From Rallus limicola (Eukaryota > Chordata > Aves > Gruiformes > Rallidae): a DNA stretch of 64,000 bases. Below the pieces are notes generated by a model, which did not search any database, was not told the DNA's origin, and saw nothing but the letters and a program-made list of their open reading frames with translations. Below, in pieces: positions 46,601-60,794 of this stretch (the stretch's first letter is position 1; the number at the start of each line of letters is the position of its first letter). The stretch covers positions 51,461,762 to 51,525,761 of the forward strand of contig JAKCOZ010000005.1 in NCBI GenBank assembly GCA_022605955.1. The letters run 5' to 3'. The position numbers and the translations under genes are program-made.

Positions 46601-49600
46601 AGCAAGTTAGCAGCAGTAATTCAGCATCGTACAAACACCTAGGCAGATGATCAGAAAAGGAAGATGGGTATTTTGGGCTGCATGCAGCCAGCTTCATCTC
46701 ACAGTGCTAAGTGAAAGGGTTGGAAGTGTAGCTTTCTGGCTCACCCAAGATCTGAATTAGCCTCTGACACCAGTTCTTCTATCTCCAGTGACAAGACAAA
46801 GTCTCAGCCAACTGGGCCACTGACGCCACAGACAGTTAGACTGGATGGATCCGATGTGGCCTACAAGTTACACTGACCTTCAGACTCCCCAGTGCGCAGA
46901 CAGTTCAGTCTTTACTAAATTAATGCTGTAGCTTTTCTTAATGATTGTCTTCAGAGCTATTCCCAGTTAGAAAAACATTTTCAAAAGCACGCCAGGCTAG
47001 CTGAATTTGCAGCAACCCTTCAGCACTTTTGAAAATGCTGCCCTTTGAGAATATGATCTTCAAAGGATTTGGGCTAGGCTGTATTCCTAGTGTTACTGAC
47101 TTCAAGTAAAAAAACAGCTTTGAGGGATACTGCAAAGCATTTACATGGTCACATGTAAATTTATAAGAGAGCACAACACAACAAAAATAATGATTTCTTG
47201 TCCTAAAATGCTTGTACCGTCAACTTGCAATTATTCAGGCTATCAGATAGATAAAATACACAAAGAATATCTGTACTAAGCTACTGCAAGATAATCTAGT
47301 TAGTACATTTACTTTGGGAAAAGAAAATTTAGACAAAGAGTGAAAATGTAAATATTAAAAGTTTTGAGAAACACGAGGTTAATCTTCAACCTGGATGATG
47401 TGACCATGTATAAATAACAGTTGGCTATATTCAAACAACAAGAAGTCTCCAAACAAGAAAGAGAGACCCCATCCCCTGAACAGTAAATTGAACAAGGGCT
47501 GGTGAGGGAAAACAAGAGAGGTTGCTAGGAGAAGCAAGGTTTAAGGAAGAACTTAGAAGAGCAGGGCTGGCAGACAAGAATGGGAAAGAGGCACCAGGAA
47601 AGGAGCAAAGCTCAAGCTGCAAGGGAAAAAGAAACACGAGTAAACATTAAAAATCACTGCAGAAAACATCTTCTGTCTGAAAAGAGGTCAAACAGATAAG
47701 CAGGTATGAAATCCCACAGCCCAAGAACTTGCACAGAATGCCCACTGGATAATAAAGCAGGCATAAAAAAAAGCAGATGGGAAGGAGGACACCAATAGTA
47801 AAGATTTAGGGAACCATAAAGGAGTTCTGTTCTCTCTTCCCCCTGTATCCAGAGTCTGTAACGGTTATGACTCTTGCACCGACTGTGAAAGAAAAGTTTC
47901 AGAATTCAGAGGTGACGATTTGGAAGAATTATTATTCGGAGATGACAACCAGGTATTCAGCACAGCAGCAACACACACGGCTGGAAATGAGAAGCAGCTG
48001 GCAGAGACAGAGAGGTGTCAGGAACTAAAGGCAGAGAAAAATCCCTGCCTGCTCAGAGGTGGCAGAGGAAAACCAGGATGGTTGTGAACCTGACACTCTG
48101 CTTTTCAGAAGACTCCAAATGGAAGAGTTTGGAAAGAATTAAAAATTAAAGTTAGAGCTATGGTCTGCCGGGCACTTTGCACTAACATGAATGAACAGAA
48201 TCATCTCAGCCTCCTACCCCAAAGTTGCTTGATTCTGGCCTGTCACCACCCCTGTCCCTGGACTGCTGTTTGTGAGCAAACACCAGCCGAGGGAACTGTC
48301 TGAAATAAATGCTTTTTGCTATTCTCTCCCTCGTCCTCCCATTTTCAGCTGGATTAACTCCCCAATTCACAGCAACTGGACAAACACCTGGGCTGATAGA
48401 AAGAGGGGGATGGATTGGGGGAGGATGGAGCAGGCAAGGGCAAAGCAAGAGGACTTCTTCCTGAAGCTGTGCCAGATCACGCAGCCTTAAGGCATTCATC
48501 AAACCTAGAGCCTGAGACAATCTCTCAGTCACCCATCCCACCTTCTCAAATTTCTATTTAAAGTAACAGTGTTTGCAGAGTTCTCCCCAGCTCGCTCCAA
48601 AATACAAAGACCTACTTTATCTGGAAGGGAAACCTTAAAACAAATAAGAAGCAAAAGCCTGCAGAATAAGTGCTTTATAGTAAAGAAAAACCTTATAAAA
48701 CTGGTAATACCTTCCTTGTTTTAAGTACATACGCAGTTCCTGAGTGAAGGATCATGGCAGCACTGTTCTGGTTCACCCACAGGAAACACCCAGCTATAGT
48801 TTTCAAAAGTAGCATTACAGTGCTCCATTAAACCAGAACAAAACCAACTTCTGTAGATACCGAGTGTTTTACATTTTCCATGCTAGAAGCCAAGCGTTAC
48901 ATCTTTGCTTTCATGCTCATACCACATCTCATGCACTGGTATTAAGTGCTCCTCAAAGAATTATCTCAACAGACCTTTGCTGAGACAGGAGAGCTGCAGC
49001 TGCTGCACTGGAATAGGGCAGAGTTTGCACAGAAACTCAGACACTGCTTTCCTGTCGGTATCAGTGAACCTGATTTACCTGTGCACAGGCATTAAATAAT
49101 ATCTTAGAGGTAAACCAGTGCCATTCTGAGGCTGCTGACTCCTGGATGGGCTCTGGTGCGAAGTACAACAACCATGTGTGTTACATTTCCCATTCTCAGA
49201 GGCCTTAAAGAGAATCCTATTTGTGTAAGTCATGTAACACAATGACAGAATAAACCTTTCTGTATCAGAAGCCTGTAGGCACATACCTATATAGAAACCT
49301 CTCTTGCTACTTGAGCTGGATTCTTACCATCACAGACCAAGGGCGGTCCTTGCATCAAGAAACTTTTCCCCAGTGGTGTATTCCTGTGGATCAGAAAACC
49401 TCACCTCAGCAAGAGGAAGAGTTGTCTGCACTCCCACCCTCCTCACACCTACGACAGTCTCTCAGGAAATGCCTGGCATAATGGCTTCATGGATCCAGCT
49501 CACTCTCTCCTAGGACATGGACTGAGCAACGCTGTCACGAATGCTACCAAACATCATTACTATTCTTGTAGTAATCAAAGCAAGTTTGATTAAAGCCACT

Positions 49601-51009
49601 GCAGTAACTCACGATCCTTTCCCCATCATCTGTCTCTGTTACAGAACTGAAACACAGCACAAAGCTGGAATCTGTGTGCCTAGGACTAGTTTATCAGCAG
49701 CACTTGCAAGTCAGGACATCATGCCTTACACTTACTGAACTCTTCAGTCTGGCTTAGTGTTTTTCAACAAAATAAATAGGAAAACATGCAGCTAAACTGA
49801 TGTGCCACATTGGTGGTTTGAAAAATCCTCAACCCATGCTGTCACTTTAAGCAACACCTACACTAAATATAAAAAATATTTCTACACAGTCACTGTAGCA
49901 GAAGCCTACGTAATCTGTAACGGCACAGAAGCATACAGATTTTGTTTTTTATTAAAGAGTTACATTTTCTAAACTGGGCTTGCTTTGCAGTTCATAAATA
50001 GCTGATCAAATGTGTTACTAATAAAGCATTTCAGTATATACAGAATAATACCTCTTGCATGGGCTGTACTTTAGGGTACCACTGTAGGAGTGTTTGAGAG
50101 AGATTTATTTAGCAGTAGGGGAGTAGAAAACTCACATCACCTCCCCAGGGCAGTTATGCGGATATCCTGGGATACTGTAACAGACAGAAGCAACTGAGTT
50201 AGCACATCTGAATGCACCAACCTGCAGACAAGACAAGATATGCAACCACAGCTGCAGTTCTACTTCACAGCAATGCACAAAGCAGAGATTACCTTAACCT
50301 GTCATCTGCAAGGTGAAAAGTTACCTTTAATTCCTGACAGCCAGTGAGAACAGGGCTCAAGGAGAACTAAAAGAATCACAATAGCTTTTTAACTTTAAAA
50401 ACATCTGATACCAATTTTCAATACCTCTCAGGGCTAGAAACAAGTGATGCATCATACTTTGAAATTGATACAATTCTCAACATGACACATTCCCCTTCAA
50501 TGGTATAATATACTGGATTTAGAATTTAAAACCAAGTATATTTTGAAAGTTGCCCCTAGGAAAAGATTAAATTCGGTCCTTGAACAAGAACGTTACAGCA
50601 GGTGGGGAGAGGAGTTTACACCACGTGGAGGAGACAACATATCTGAGATTTTAAGCCAACTAACTTTCCAGAGAGTTCAATCATGACATAATCTACTGAG
50701 CAGGGAAAATACACTCAGGAGCATTTGATACATTTTGTATTTTATCTACATGAAAGGGTGGAAAAGAAACGCTCCCCTTTTGGGATCAGTTTTTCCCAAG
50801 AAAGTGAAATGCATAGCCTGGGGGACTCTAGCCTGTGCCTCAGGACTCTGAGTTTCTGTTTCAACTTTTGCCACTGCCCCACAAAAACCCATTTAATCCT
50901 TCTTTATCAGGTTTTTATAATGAAGACAACAGTTTCCCTTTCCCTGGTAAAATGCTCTGAAATCTTCTGATTATCTTACTATTATGATATGCAATATGAG
51001 CTAGGGAGC

Positions 51010-51082
51010 TGCTTTGGCAGGAGGGTTGGACCCAATCTCTCGAGGTCCCTTCCAACTTCTACAATTCTACAATTCTATAATA
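51010..51082 (+). mobile_element. CR1 3' terminus fragment
   Basis: GGGTTGGACCCAATCTCTCG, AGGTCCCTTCCAACTTCTAC and a tail of three ATTCTACA-like units (51059-51081). It is a plus-oriented, severely 5'-truncated CR1. Another CR1 end follows 165 nt later and appears to be an independent insertion. Confidence 0.88.
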
Positions 51083-51244
51083 CAGGTTTTGACTCTGGGG
51101 TTCCCAAGTCTCTCCAAAGGATCAGGAAACAGGCTTACAAATGTATTTCAGATATAGTATCCCAATATGTAACTAATTTTATAATCAACAATTATTTTTC
51201 AGACCCTCTCCCTGCCTTTGAGAGGCCCAAGCTACATCCTTGTC

Positions 51245-51392
51245 TTACATGCCCCCTCCCTGGCAGTGATCAGGACAAGGTTGGATGAGGCTTTGGGAAG
51301 CCAGAGCTAGTGGAGGGTGTCCCTGCCCATGGCAGGGGGTGGGAACACGTGGGCTTTGAGGCCCCTTCCAACCTAAACCAGACTGTGAATCG
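51245..51392 (+). mobile_element. CR1 3' fragment
   Basis: CCCTCCCTGGCAGTGATCAG, GACAAGGTTGGATGAGGCTT, GGAGGGTGTCCCTGCCCATG, GGCCCCTTCCAACCTAAACC. This is a plus-oriented CR1 terminal segment of about 145 nt, from a different subfamily than the copy at 51.0 kb judging by its typical CCATGGCAGGGGGTGGGA block. Confidence 0.92.
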
Positions 51393-53654
51393 ACGATTAA
51401 TGCAACATTCTGATCTAGCTAGTGGGTTTATGATGTGAAAGTCAACATAGAAATTTGTCCAAAACATGTAAAAAGGGCTTAAAAGCTAAGTGACATCCTG
51501 AGCTCCTCACAGATTGAATCAACCTGTATCACAGATTCAAGTCCCTCCTTTCAAGTATGCCAGTCCTAATGTTCATGCCTCTATTACCCAAAACAGATAG
51601 CCAAGAAGCTCCTCTAACAACTTCCAAATTCTTCATTCAGTTTAGTATTTAATTTGATTTTGCACCAATTTGCTCTAAAATCACTTCATAACTACAAATA
51701 TCAACTCTCAGTGTTAAAAAAGATAAAGCAAGTGTCAAGTCCCTACTTACTAGTTATTCAGCTTAATGGAGGAGCAAAAGGAAAACCTTTGACTGGGGCA
51801 AGGAGTGAGCAGAGAGAGGAGGGTAAGAAGGGCCCAGATCACACACCCCAATATCCTACTGCAAACTCAGTAAGCAATCTGCTGCAATTCTCTGCTTGTC
51901 ACGGATAGTGCAATTCTGTTGGCACTACTGTCAATATTTACTTCACTTAAGCACGAACTCCCCAAGCACTGCAAGACAATGTTGCACAGCATCAGTTAGT
52001 GAACACACTGAAATTAATTGACTTGCAAATGGCATTTCTCACGTTCTTAGAAGTTAACAACCTTCATTAAATGGTTTTAATCAAGATGGAAAATGAGGAA
52101 TATTTTCCTGAAGTGTCATTTTAAACTTTTATCCCTGTATTATCTTCTTTTGAATGCTGTAGCAATGGCAAGCACTTATCTCGTCTCACAGCACAGAGAC
52201 GGCTCTTTCATTATCAGTTTTTAAGAAGCTGTAAACTTATCTCAGCTGCTGGAATCCTTCACGAGAGAGGAAAAAAATAAATCAGTAATGATGTACATAT
52301 CATCTGCCTCTGGGAAAATAAAAACTGCCAGTGATATGCTGGGAAAGATCTCCTTAAACTTCTTTCACACAGTCATGCGGTAGTTTTATTGTAACCAAGC
52401 AGTGTAATTTCAAATAACATTCTACAGCGTGCTGATGGCAAGCTCCTAAAATACAGCTCTGCTCCGAACAGCAACCAAGAATGCTATTGTGGGTCTCATG
52501 TTTACAGCTGCTCACTGATTGTGTCATATTTGCAAGCTTTCAAGAAGAATGATAACTTTTTTCCCCCCACTGCTGAGTCTGACAAATTCAGCCTAGGATT
52601 CTGATAACAAGCTCAGTACAAGACCAGCGCTAGCGAGCTGGCAGTACTTGCTCCTCCTCACCATTTTAGCTATAGAATCCCAAGTGTTTTAGCCAGTATA
52701 CTTGGAAAAGCATGTTCCAGAGTCCTACCAAAATCTAATAGGAGAGTAATATGCAGAACAGGGCTCCTACATTGTGAGAGGCAGCATAGTATTGTAAGAG
52801 GTACATGGCCACACAGGACACTCAAGTATCTATATCATATTACTGCCCTGATGAGCAAGTCATGTTGTTTCCCTTCCATGTCTCAGTTTCTCCAACTAGA
52901 AGATGGGGATTGCAATACTGACCTTTCTCCATAAAATGCTAATAATTCTACACTTCCATCACCAGGAGCCTCAGATAGGAGTGAGCACACTGGAGTTCCA
53001 GTCCCATAGCCAGAACTGTTTACATATTAAGTCACTATATTGATAAGTCATAAACAAACACACAGAAATAACCTGAAAGAAGCTGAAGTAGGTATATACC
53101 TTCTCAAAGCCTGGCCATACACCTTCAAAAGCTTCCACCTGTTTGCTCTTCTCCTGGCCCCACAATTCTCATGTTTCAGACTGCACAGCAACAGCAGCTT
53201 CAAAAGGAGAACAGGCAAGATTTGGCTTTGACTACACTCTTAGTTTTTAATGCTCATTACAGAAGCAAATCTGGGCTTTCTGCAAGTCAGGAAGAGGCTT
53301 GGGTCACCAGGCCTAAGAAATAATACTAAAAAAATCAAAACCGGTGAGCATCTGTCACCCATCAGGAGCCAGATAGCTCTGGATGCTGAGCTGAAAGAAA
53401 TTCTCTGTACAGAATGCTAGACAAGCACTTGATCTGCTGAGTGGGAAGACAGTTCAGCTGCACTTCTGACAAAGTATCACCTACCCATCCATTTCCCCAT
53501 CCCTAACCACCACCAGCTCAGGAGAAACTGGCACTGCAATGGATGCTGCATACTGTTACTTTGGCAAAGTGGAAGACATGGTCTGTCACTGTGTTCTTAA
53601 AACCAAATTATTGAGGCATCATGGTTTGGCTAGCTGGCCTAGAAGGTAAGCGTA

Positions 53655-54598
53655 GAATTGGCTGGACTGCCAAGTTTGAAGGGCTGTTATTGATAGTACA
53701 AAGTCCAACCAACAGACAGGTACTACAGGGATCCCTCAGGGGCAACACTGTCTTGATTAGAAATGGGGCAGCAAGGTAGAAGGAACCCTAGGCAAGTATG
53801 CAGATGACACCAAGCTGGAGATGTCAGTACATCAGAAGGTGGGGCTGCTTTTCAGAGGCATCTTAATAAGCTGGAGAACCAGGCTGACAGGCACTGCATC
53901 TGTCTTTGAACTTCTTGAAAAGTCTTACACCTGAGACAGAACAACCCTTCGCTTCAGTATGGGGCAAGCTAAGGAGCAGCTTGCACAAAAGGAGCTGGAG
54001 GTCACCATGGACAAGTTGAGCAGGAGTCAGCAGCACGCTCCAAACACGTGCTGAGTTTTAGCAGCAAAAGTGAGGGCAGCAGTTGAGGGAAGTGGTGGTT
54101 CCCCTCTCTTAGCAGGCTGCCACGGTCAGGTCTGGGCTCTTAAGGACAACTTCAGCACTCTGGAGTGCCTTCAGTGGAGGGCCACTGACATGCCTGAGGG
54201 ACTGGAGCATGTGATACACAAGAAAAAGCTGTGAGAGCTTGCTCAGCCCAGAGGAGGGAACACTTTAGGGGAGATCTTCTGCTATCTTAACTACCTACTG
54301 AGGGAGGTATTGGAGAACACAGAGCCAAATTCTTTTCAGACACACAGACAGAACACAAGACAACAGATGGAAGTTGCAGCAAGAGAAAATCTGATTAGCT
54401 ATTTGGAAAAAAAGAAAGTCTTTGCCAGGAAGGTGGTAAACCACTGCAATAGGGGGGGGGGGGGGAGAGAGAGCACGACACGTACATTGCTAGAGACAAA
54501 AAAACGCTCAACCCAAATAGGACTTCAGCCAATTCAGAAATTGGAGAGATGACTTCCAGAGGCCCTGTCCAACCTAAATTATTCTACAATCCTACATA
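53655..54598 (+). mobile_element. CR1 LINE, 3' part of ORF2 (decayed)
   Basis: About 940 nt of a plus-oriented CR1. It includes remains of the reverse transcriptase region (an AAGTATGCAGATGACACCAA block, that is YADD context, at about 53796) and the downstream ORF2 C-terminal region with many frameshifts and stops. It ends at CTGTCCAACCTAAATTATTC with an ATTCTACAATCCTACA tail. It is the longest CR1 in the window and is not functional. A G14 run lies within it. Confidence 0.88.
54452..54465 (+). repeat. G14 homopolymer followed by (GA)n
   Basis: Fourteen consecutive G residues followed by AGAGAGAG, inside the decayed CR1 of 53.7-54.6 kb. Its exact length is unreliable in any assembly. Confidence 0.85.
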
Positions 54599-57500
54599 GG
54601 ACATAGGCTTTCTGGATTGTTTCCTCTGGATTTCATCACCTTCAGATATATTGTCTACACAAACAGTTTCGCTCCCCGCATGTACCACACCTTCTCTGAC
54701 TGCTAGAAAGCTGGTGGAAAAAGCTATGTATTCTCCTTCCTCTCATCCTAGAACCTGTCAGCAGTAAAGGTTGTTGCAATGAAACTCTTTCATCAAGCTA
54801 CTTTCACCCCCACCCCCCCAGGTGGTTCTTTTTTTGTGTGTGTGGGCCCCATTCTAGATACCACCTCTCAGTCAAGATTCTTGGCTCCCGATTGCGCTCC
54901 CAACTTCCCCAGTTGCAACAAGAGGAAAGTGACCAGTTTACAGCTCTGTTGGGAGGGCTCCCAACATGATCAGAAAAAAATTAGGACATCTCTCATTTCA
55001 TTGCTGAATGACTATGAAAAACAGCTGAGACACTGAAGCTACCAGTCCAAAAGCTGAGGGAATGAGTACAGCAGCAACCAATACTTGAGATGCTTTCCTC
55101 TGTCATAGTAAAAGCTTAGATTCTAGGTGGAAGATAATAAATATCAAAGTGAATATTGACAATTTTTTTAAACTGAAAAACTATAATCTGAATGTGTGCT
55201 GGAAATAATTGTTGGCAATGAACTGGGTCCTCCAGATGTGACAAGAATGCAGCGATTTGGGATTCCTCAGAGAGAGCAGCACAGATGTAGTCCATCTGTT
55301 GCACTCTCTAGAATGACTGATCCTTTAAGGACCAGAAATTGTCATATAGAAAAGAAAATTCAACTTAAAATCTGCAGGAGGTAACACAACTCACATGGGA
55401 AAAACAAACTTTCAACTGCAGACAAGTACAGCATGGAGCATTCTCTGATTTCAGGTACCAACTGAGACGCGGCAGCTGAAGCCTCCAGATGTTTCTTTAA
55501 AAGAAGACTTCTTCAGTAATGACTTACAATTATTGTAACATTTCTTTCCTCATTTCCCTGGAGGTCAAAGATGGTCCACTTGTGATTTCAATGGCAAATT
55601 TCAAAAGAAATACTCTCAATTCAGACAGCCTGGCTCTTTTGCCCAACAGGAAAAGTCATAGAAAAGCACCTACGATCTCACAGCCTGCGGAGACGAACAG
55701 GCAGAACTTCATTACTCTGAAGCCATGGCTTCATTAGGGAGGGGGGAAAAAGAATTTTTAGTGCAAGTTAGCTAAAAGGGGACAAAATCTTTGCAGAGCA
55801 AGGGCACCGTGGTGCTTTCTCAGAAACTAGCAAGTTCAGGTAGCGCTCAGGTTTTCTGCAGTCTAACTTGAAACACCAGCTCTTTGTCCTAGAACTGTGC
55901 CACACATTCCAGTACCTGAAATGACAGTAACAACTTTGTTTCCCCTCAGAAACTGCAAGGCCAAAAGGCTTTCTACAAGCACAGTAAAAAGTTAAAAGGA
56001 CCAATTATAGCAGGCAAGATACTGTAAAACAGATAAAGTGAGAAATTCTCCTGACAATAAGACAGAGGCAATGTTTGGAGTTCTGGTTTTTACACAGTAA
56101 AGGCTTTCACATTTCAGTTTGTACATGTCACGTTCCTGAATACATATTTTTACTGCACACTTTTCATATTAAAGAGATTACAGCATATAAGTTAGACATA
56201 CAACTTTTTTGTCCAAACTAAATGGACTTTTTTCAATCTCTATATATCCCCTCTTTCAAAATTTGTTTTCCATCATGGGTAGTTCATATAACATAAAGAT
56301 ATTATTCACCATTCCTCCCTGCATACCAATATAAAAGGAATCCAAAGAGGACTTTGATTTCTACTCCCTGACAAAGCATAAGCTTAAGAGTTTACTCTTG
56401 GCAGACAAGCTGCTCCTTCCCTTGAAGAAACAGTTATGTATCTCCGTTTAAAAATACTGATAGCAAATTTCATAGCACTTTACTAACACATGCAGTCAAA
56501 ACATCACTGAGACTAATGTGTTTCTCCCAAACTGGAAGGATGTTGAAAACTTAAATGATTCACTTACAGCTGATCTAAAGATGAGAGCTCTGCAAGTTAT
56601 ATTTTATTGTCAGATGTTTAAAGGATTAAATCTAAATAAAATACAAAATACACAAGCTTCAAAGCACACGTTATCTTCAACATCTTATTTCCAATTAGCA
56701 AGTCAAAATAAAGAAGGCATAGGGAAAATTTGGCTTCAAAAGCAGAGCTCTGGAAAAGAAAAAAAAAAAAAACCAAACAAATCAAGATTTTGGTTCTGTT
56801 GGGTCTCATTTAAGGCTGCTATTTACCCAAACTGCTGAAATGGGATAAGAGGGGGAGATTATTTTCTCTCTCAAAGCGGGGAAAATAGCAGACATACCAC
56901 CGTGTGATTGAGTATTACATCATTCATACTTACAATGCTGAGCCAGCCTAGCAGTTAAACTTAGGAGACGTTTTCGTTTGCTTTCAAGGAAGGACACGAA
57001 TTTGCCATGAAGTCAGGCTAACAGTGGAGAGGTTAGAAAAGGCTCAGCTCACAGTTTTATTTGGCATGAGATTACAAAACATGGAAAACCTTTCATTGAG
57101 AAGCATTTTGAGTATGAAGTTTATGTATGAAGACTATGTCACACAAACAAAATCCTACTGACAACCATCTGAAGAAGACAGACAGCTCTTGAGAAGTACT
57201 TTAACCATTTTTTAAAAGGTTTATACTTCATTAGGATGTAAGATGACATTATCAAGACCACTCTCAAGATACGAGGGCAGGGCAGGTATGAGAATTAATC
57301 CCGTTTTTCAAAAAAACTTGGAAAGGTAATATTGTTTCTCTGTTACTCCTTCACTTTGTTCTTCCAACATCAAAAAGTGAATACACAAAAAGCTACACAA
57401 GGTTTAAGAATATGATGAAAGTGGACACAGTTTTAGAAGACCTCAAGCTAAAATAATATTTGTGGACAGAAACCACAGTAAATGCTTATAGGTCTCAATG

Positions 57501-57799
57501 CACTGGCTTTTATTCACCCTATTTTACATAACTATCTTAATTAAACTATTTAATAATATGAATTTGTCTTCCAAGACATCGTTCTTACTGCATTAAAATG
57601 CAAATACACAATCTTCAAAATTATTTTAATGAAGGAAAGCATTTAATTTTCTAATTGACTTCTAAACGTATTAAAAGGCAGAAAACATTAGTGATGGCTA
57701 CAACCAGGAATATTTTTCAATGACTGGATCAAAAAAAATCAACCATATTTGATCATGTTTGCTACCAGGATTTATCTAAAACAAAGCATCAGGTAACAC

Positions 57800-57900
57800 A
57801 TTTTCTCTCCTTCCCCAACCCCCCTTTTTTTCTTTTCTTTTTTGTCTTTTCTTAGGGGGAGAGGGGGAGGGCGGCGTGCAGGGAAGGAAGGGGAAGCGTC
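57800..57900. repeat. Pyrimidine tract abutting purine tract
   Basis: The plus strand is almost pure C/T from about 57800 to 57853 (CCCCCC then T-rich with scattered C). It then switches to G/A-rich from about 57855 to 57900 (GGGGGAGAGGGGGAGGG). It is low-complexity sequence with no coding signal. Confidence 0.75.
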
Positions 57901-60794
57901 TCCTCCACATCCCACACCACATCCAGCTACACAATGACCGGCTGTACCACGCTGTTTTTTAGTTAGCTGGTGTTTGCAACACGTGAGCTCCCAGCATGTT
58001 AAAACACCACCCAGTTATAATGCTGGTTTTGCTGACATAAGCATCAAAATTCAGATGCAGAGATAAACTTCTGAATTAAGCAGAGATCCAACCCAATCAT
58101 TTCCTTTTTAAAACAAGCTTTTAAGAAGATTGTTAAATATTTATTTTCACAAGCATGTAAGGATCACTGAAGGTCAAAGACATCAGAGGTGTGATCCTCT
58201 TCCTTATCAGCCCTCCTTTGTATTTATTTCACTGGAAGGAGGCCTCTCTGCCATCACATTTCCCTGCCCTCATCCATCACCGAGAACTCATCCTGCTTTC
58301 ATTCCCCTCATTAGTTCCCGTGTCTCTGCCACCACGTTTCAAAGCATCACCCCCTCTCAGGGCTGCTGGCAAGCAAGGGCTGCCCCACCTATTTTTTCCT
58401 GTATTGCCAGTGGCTTCATAGCCTTCCTTGCTGCTTCTGTTTCTTTCCTTGTTTCACCTTGACCATGAAAACATCTCACCAGTTCGTAATTAGATTCCAG
58501 TTTGGTGTTTCTGAAGAGGACAAACCATGCAATTAATTTTATTATTATTTTTATGCCTGCAGTAACAGACCACTATTACGTGCTTTAACAATCTGGCTCA
58601 GATTCTTCTGCTCTAAGTATTTCTGTGTTAGACAAGGGCAAAATGGTGACAGGACTGCCAAGCAATGAACGCTTGAACCTGCCATAAAGGAATTAAGTCC
58701 CACAGTGACATGGGCTGCAGTGGACCCAATACAGAAACCTACAGAGAAACTCCTGTCCCTTCCTTTCAAAGAGGGGCTGTGGTGACTGGTTTTGTCCCAA
58801 CAAAGAAGGATAGGATGGGCAAGGGATCCCCAAAATTAAAACAATTTAGGTGTAACAGCTCTACTGAGCACAAACCCCACGGTTTTCAACAGTCGTACTC
58901 ATAGATAAGATTTGAGAAAGAACTGCCTGGAGAGAGACTTGAAGCTCTCTGCTCTGTAAAGCAATAAAATATTTCTGCTGCCAAGTTTCAGAACATTATT
59001 TTGACCTTTACTGTTCAAAATTTTCCTTAAATGAGGAAAACAAATAACAAAGCTATCAAAACCAGCCAAAAGCTGTAATCTTGATAGGCCATCTTGTGAC
59101 TCTGTCCCCTCTCCACCTCTGCAGACACTTTGTTTAATGCTGCATTATGGAAAAGTTGACAATTTAGCCACCTGCTGGGTACCAACATCCTGAGGGGGAA
59201 AAACTTGGTCACTTGTCTACACAAAAGCTGGTGAAAATTTCACCAGCGAATTCAATGGGGCAGGATCAGGTTCCCCCTTGCCAGTACCAGAGGTCAAATA
59301 CTACTTTATCCCAAGTTAGTAACAAGTTAACAGAAAAGCAGATTTTCAGAGTGTGCAATTCTTAAACAAAACATTAGCCTGAACACACACACAAAACTAC
59401 AGTCTGCCTGCTTCTTTTGGATGATATATTTAGAAATCCTATTAGCTAGAGAGATCAACGTTCTTATCTGAATTTCCAGGATGCTGTAACATGCAAAATT
59501 AGAGCAGCTCTCTTAAGTGGGTCAATTATCACTGCTGCACTTACAGCAGCTTTTCCCCTCCCTCCCTGCAGCATCCATAATAGCCATTTAGCACAAGGAT
59601 TTAAACACTAAGAGGTTGAGTTGACACACACCACAATGTAAAGTTCCCTTCTCCTTTTATATTTTTAGAATCTCCGATGAACAAAAAAAATAAATAAATA
59701 AAGCCACCCAAGTACAGTATCTCCACATTAAAATAACAGTCTCCCTATGGAAAGCTTCAATGACTTTCAGGAACAGGGCACCCTGAAGGATAAGGCTCAG
59801 CAGCAATCACAGTCACCATTTCCCTGCCATATCTGAGTCACGCACAAGTAAGTTTATGGCTTCCCCTGCAAGGAACAAGAGAAGGACTTGAGGACCACTA
59901 ACCATCTCCCCAGCCCAGTCCCCCAGGGGTAGGGCCATACAACCAATTTGAAAGAATTTAAGTTATTTTCTTCTCAAGAAGGAATTCTCACTGCAAATCC
60001 CCAGATGTTAGCAGAACATGTCAAATACCCAGCGTCGCTTCAGATACTACAAAGACATCCATAAGGGACTGACAGATACAGAACAGGACCCTAAGGAAAC
60101 ACAGGGTCCTCCTCAATACAGCTGGAGGCCAGGCAAGAACTCAGCGAGGGACACAGCCCTGCTCCCCCTGCCTCACTGCCCCATTGCCACCCACACACAA
60201 GCATAGAGCAGCAGCCAGGAGCTGTCCTAGCTGCAAGGGGATGCAGTGAGGGAGAGAACAGAGCCACCCAACAGAGCATACAACAGTAACGAGCACACAA
60301 AGAGCAAAATTTTGCTTTCCCACCAATGGCAGGCATGAAACACTGCATTTTCTCTGTGACATACTTCCTTTATACACCTCTTTATATGACAAAAAAGTGC
60401 AAGGCAGTACTGCAAGTGAAAAAAATCACATGAGTCTCCCTCACCGCATGGAAAAGGAGGCTGGATACACTGGTTCCAGGTCACGAGCCTTGCTGTTGAA
60501 ATTCAGCAGTCCCAACCCTGGCTGGAGGAGAGGGTGATGGGAAGAAATGAATGTGCAGAAATTAAATTTGTATTGCTGCCCTCTTCCCTACATCTGCAGC
60601 TTTTTCTCCTGTGGTACCAAATAGGAACATTCACACAAGCCAAGGACCAGACACATGAGCTATTTGGAAATAGATGCAAATAACATGGGGCAACAGTAGC
60701 CGCACCCTACTTAAGGTGGCAATTTTTCATTAACAGATTGAAACTCTCCCAACTAAAACCCATCCACTCAAAATGAACTTTACAGCTTCATTTT

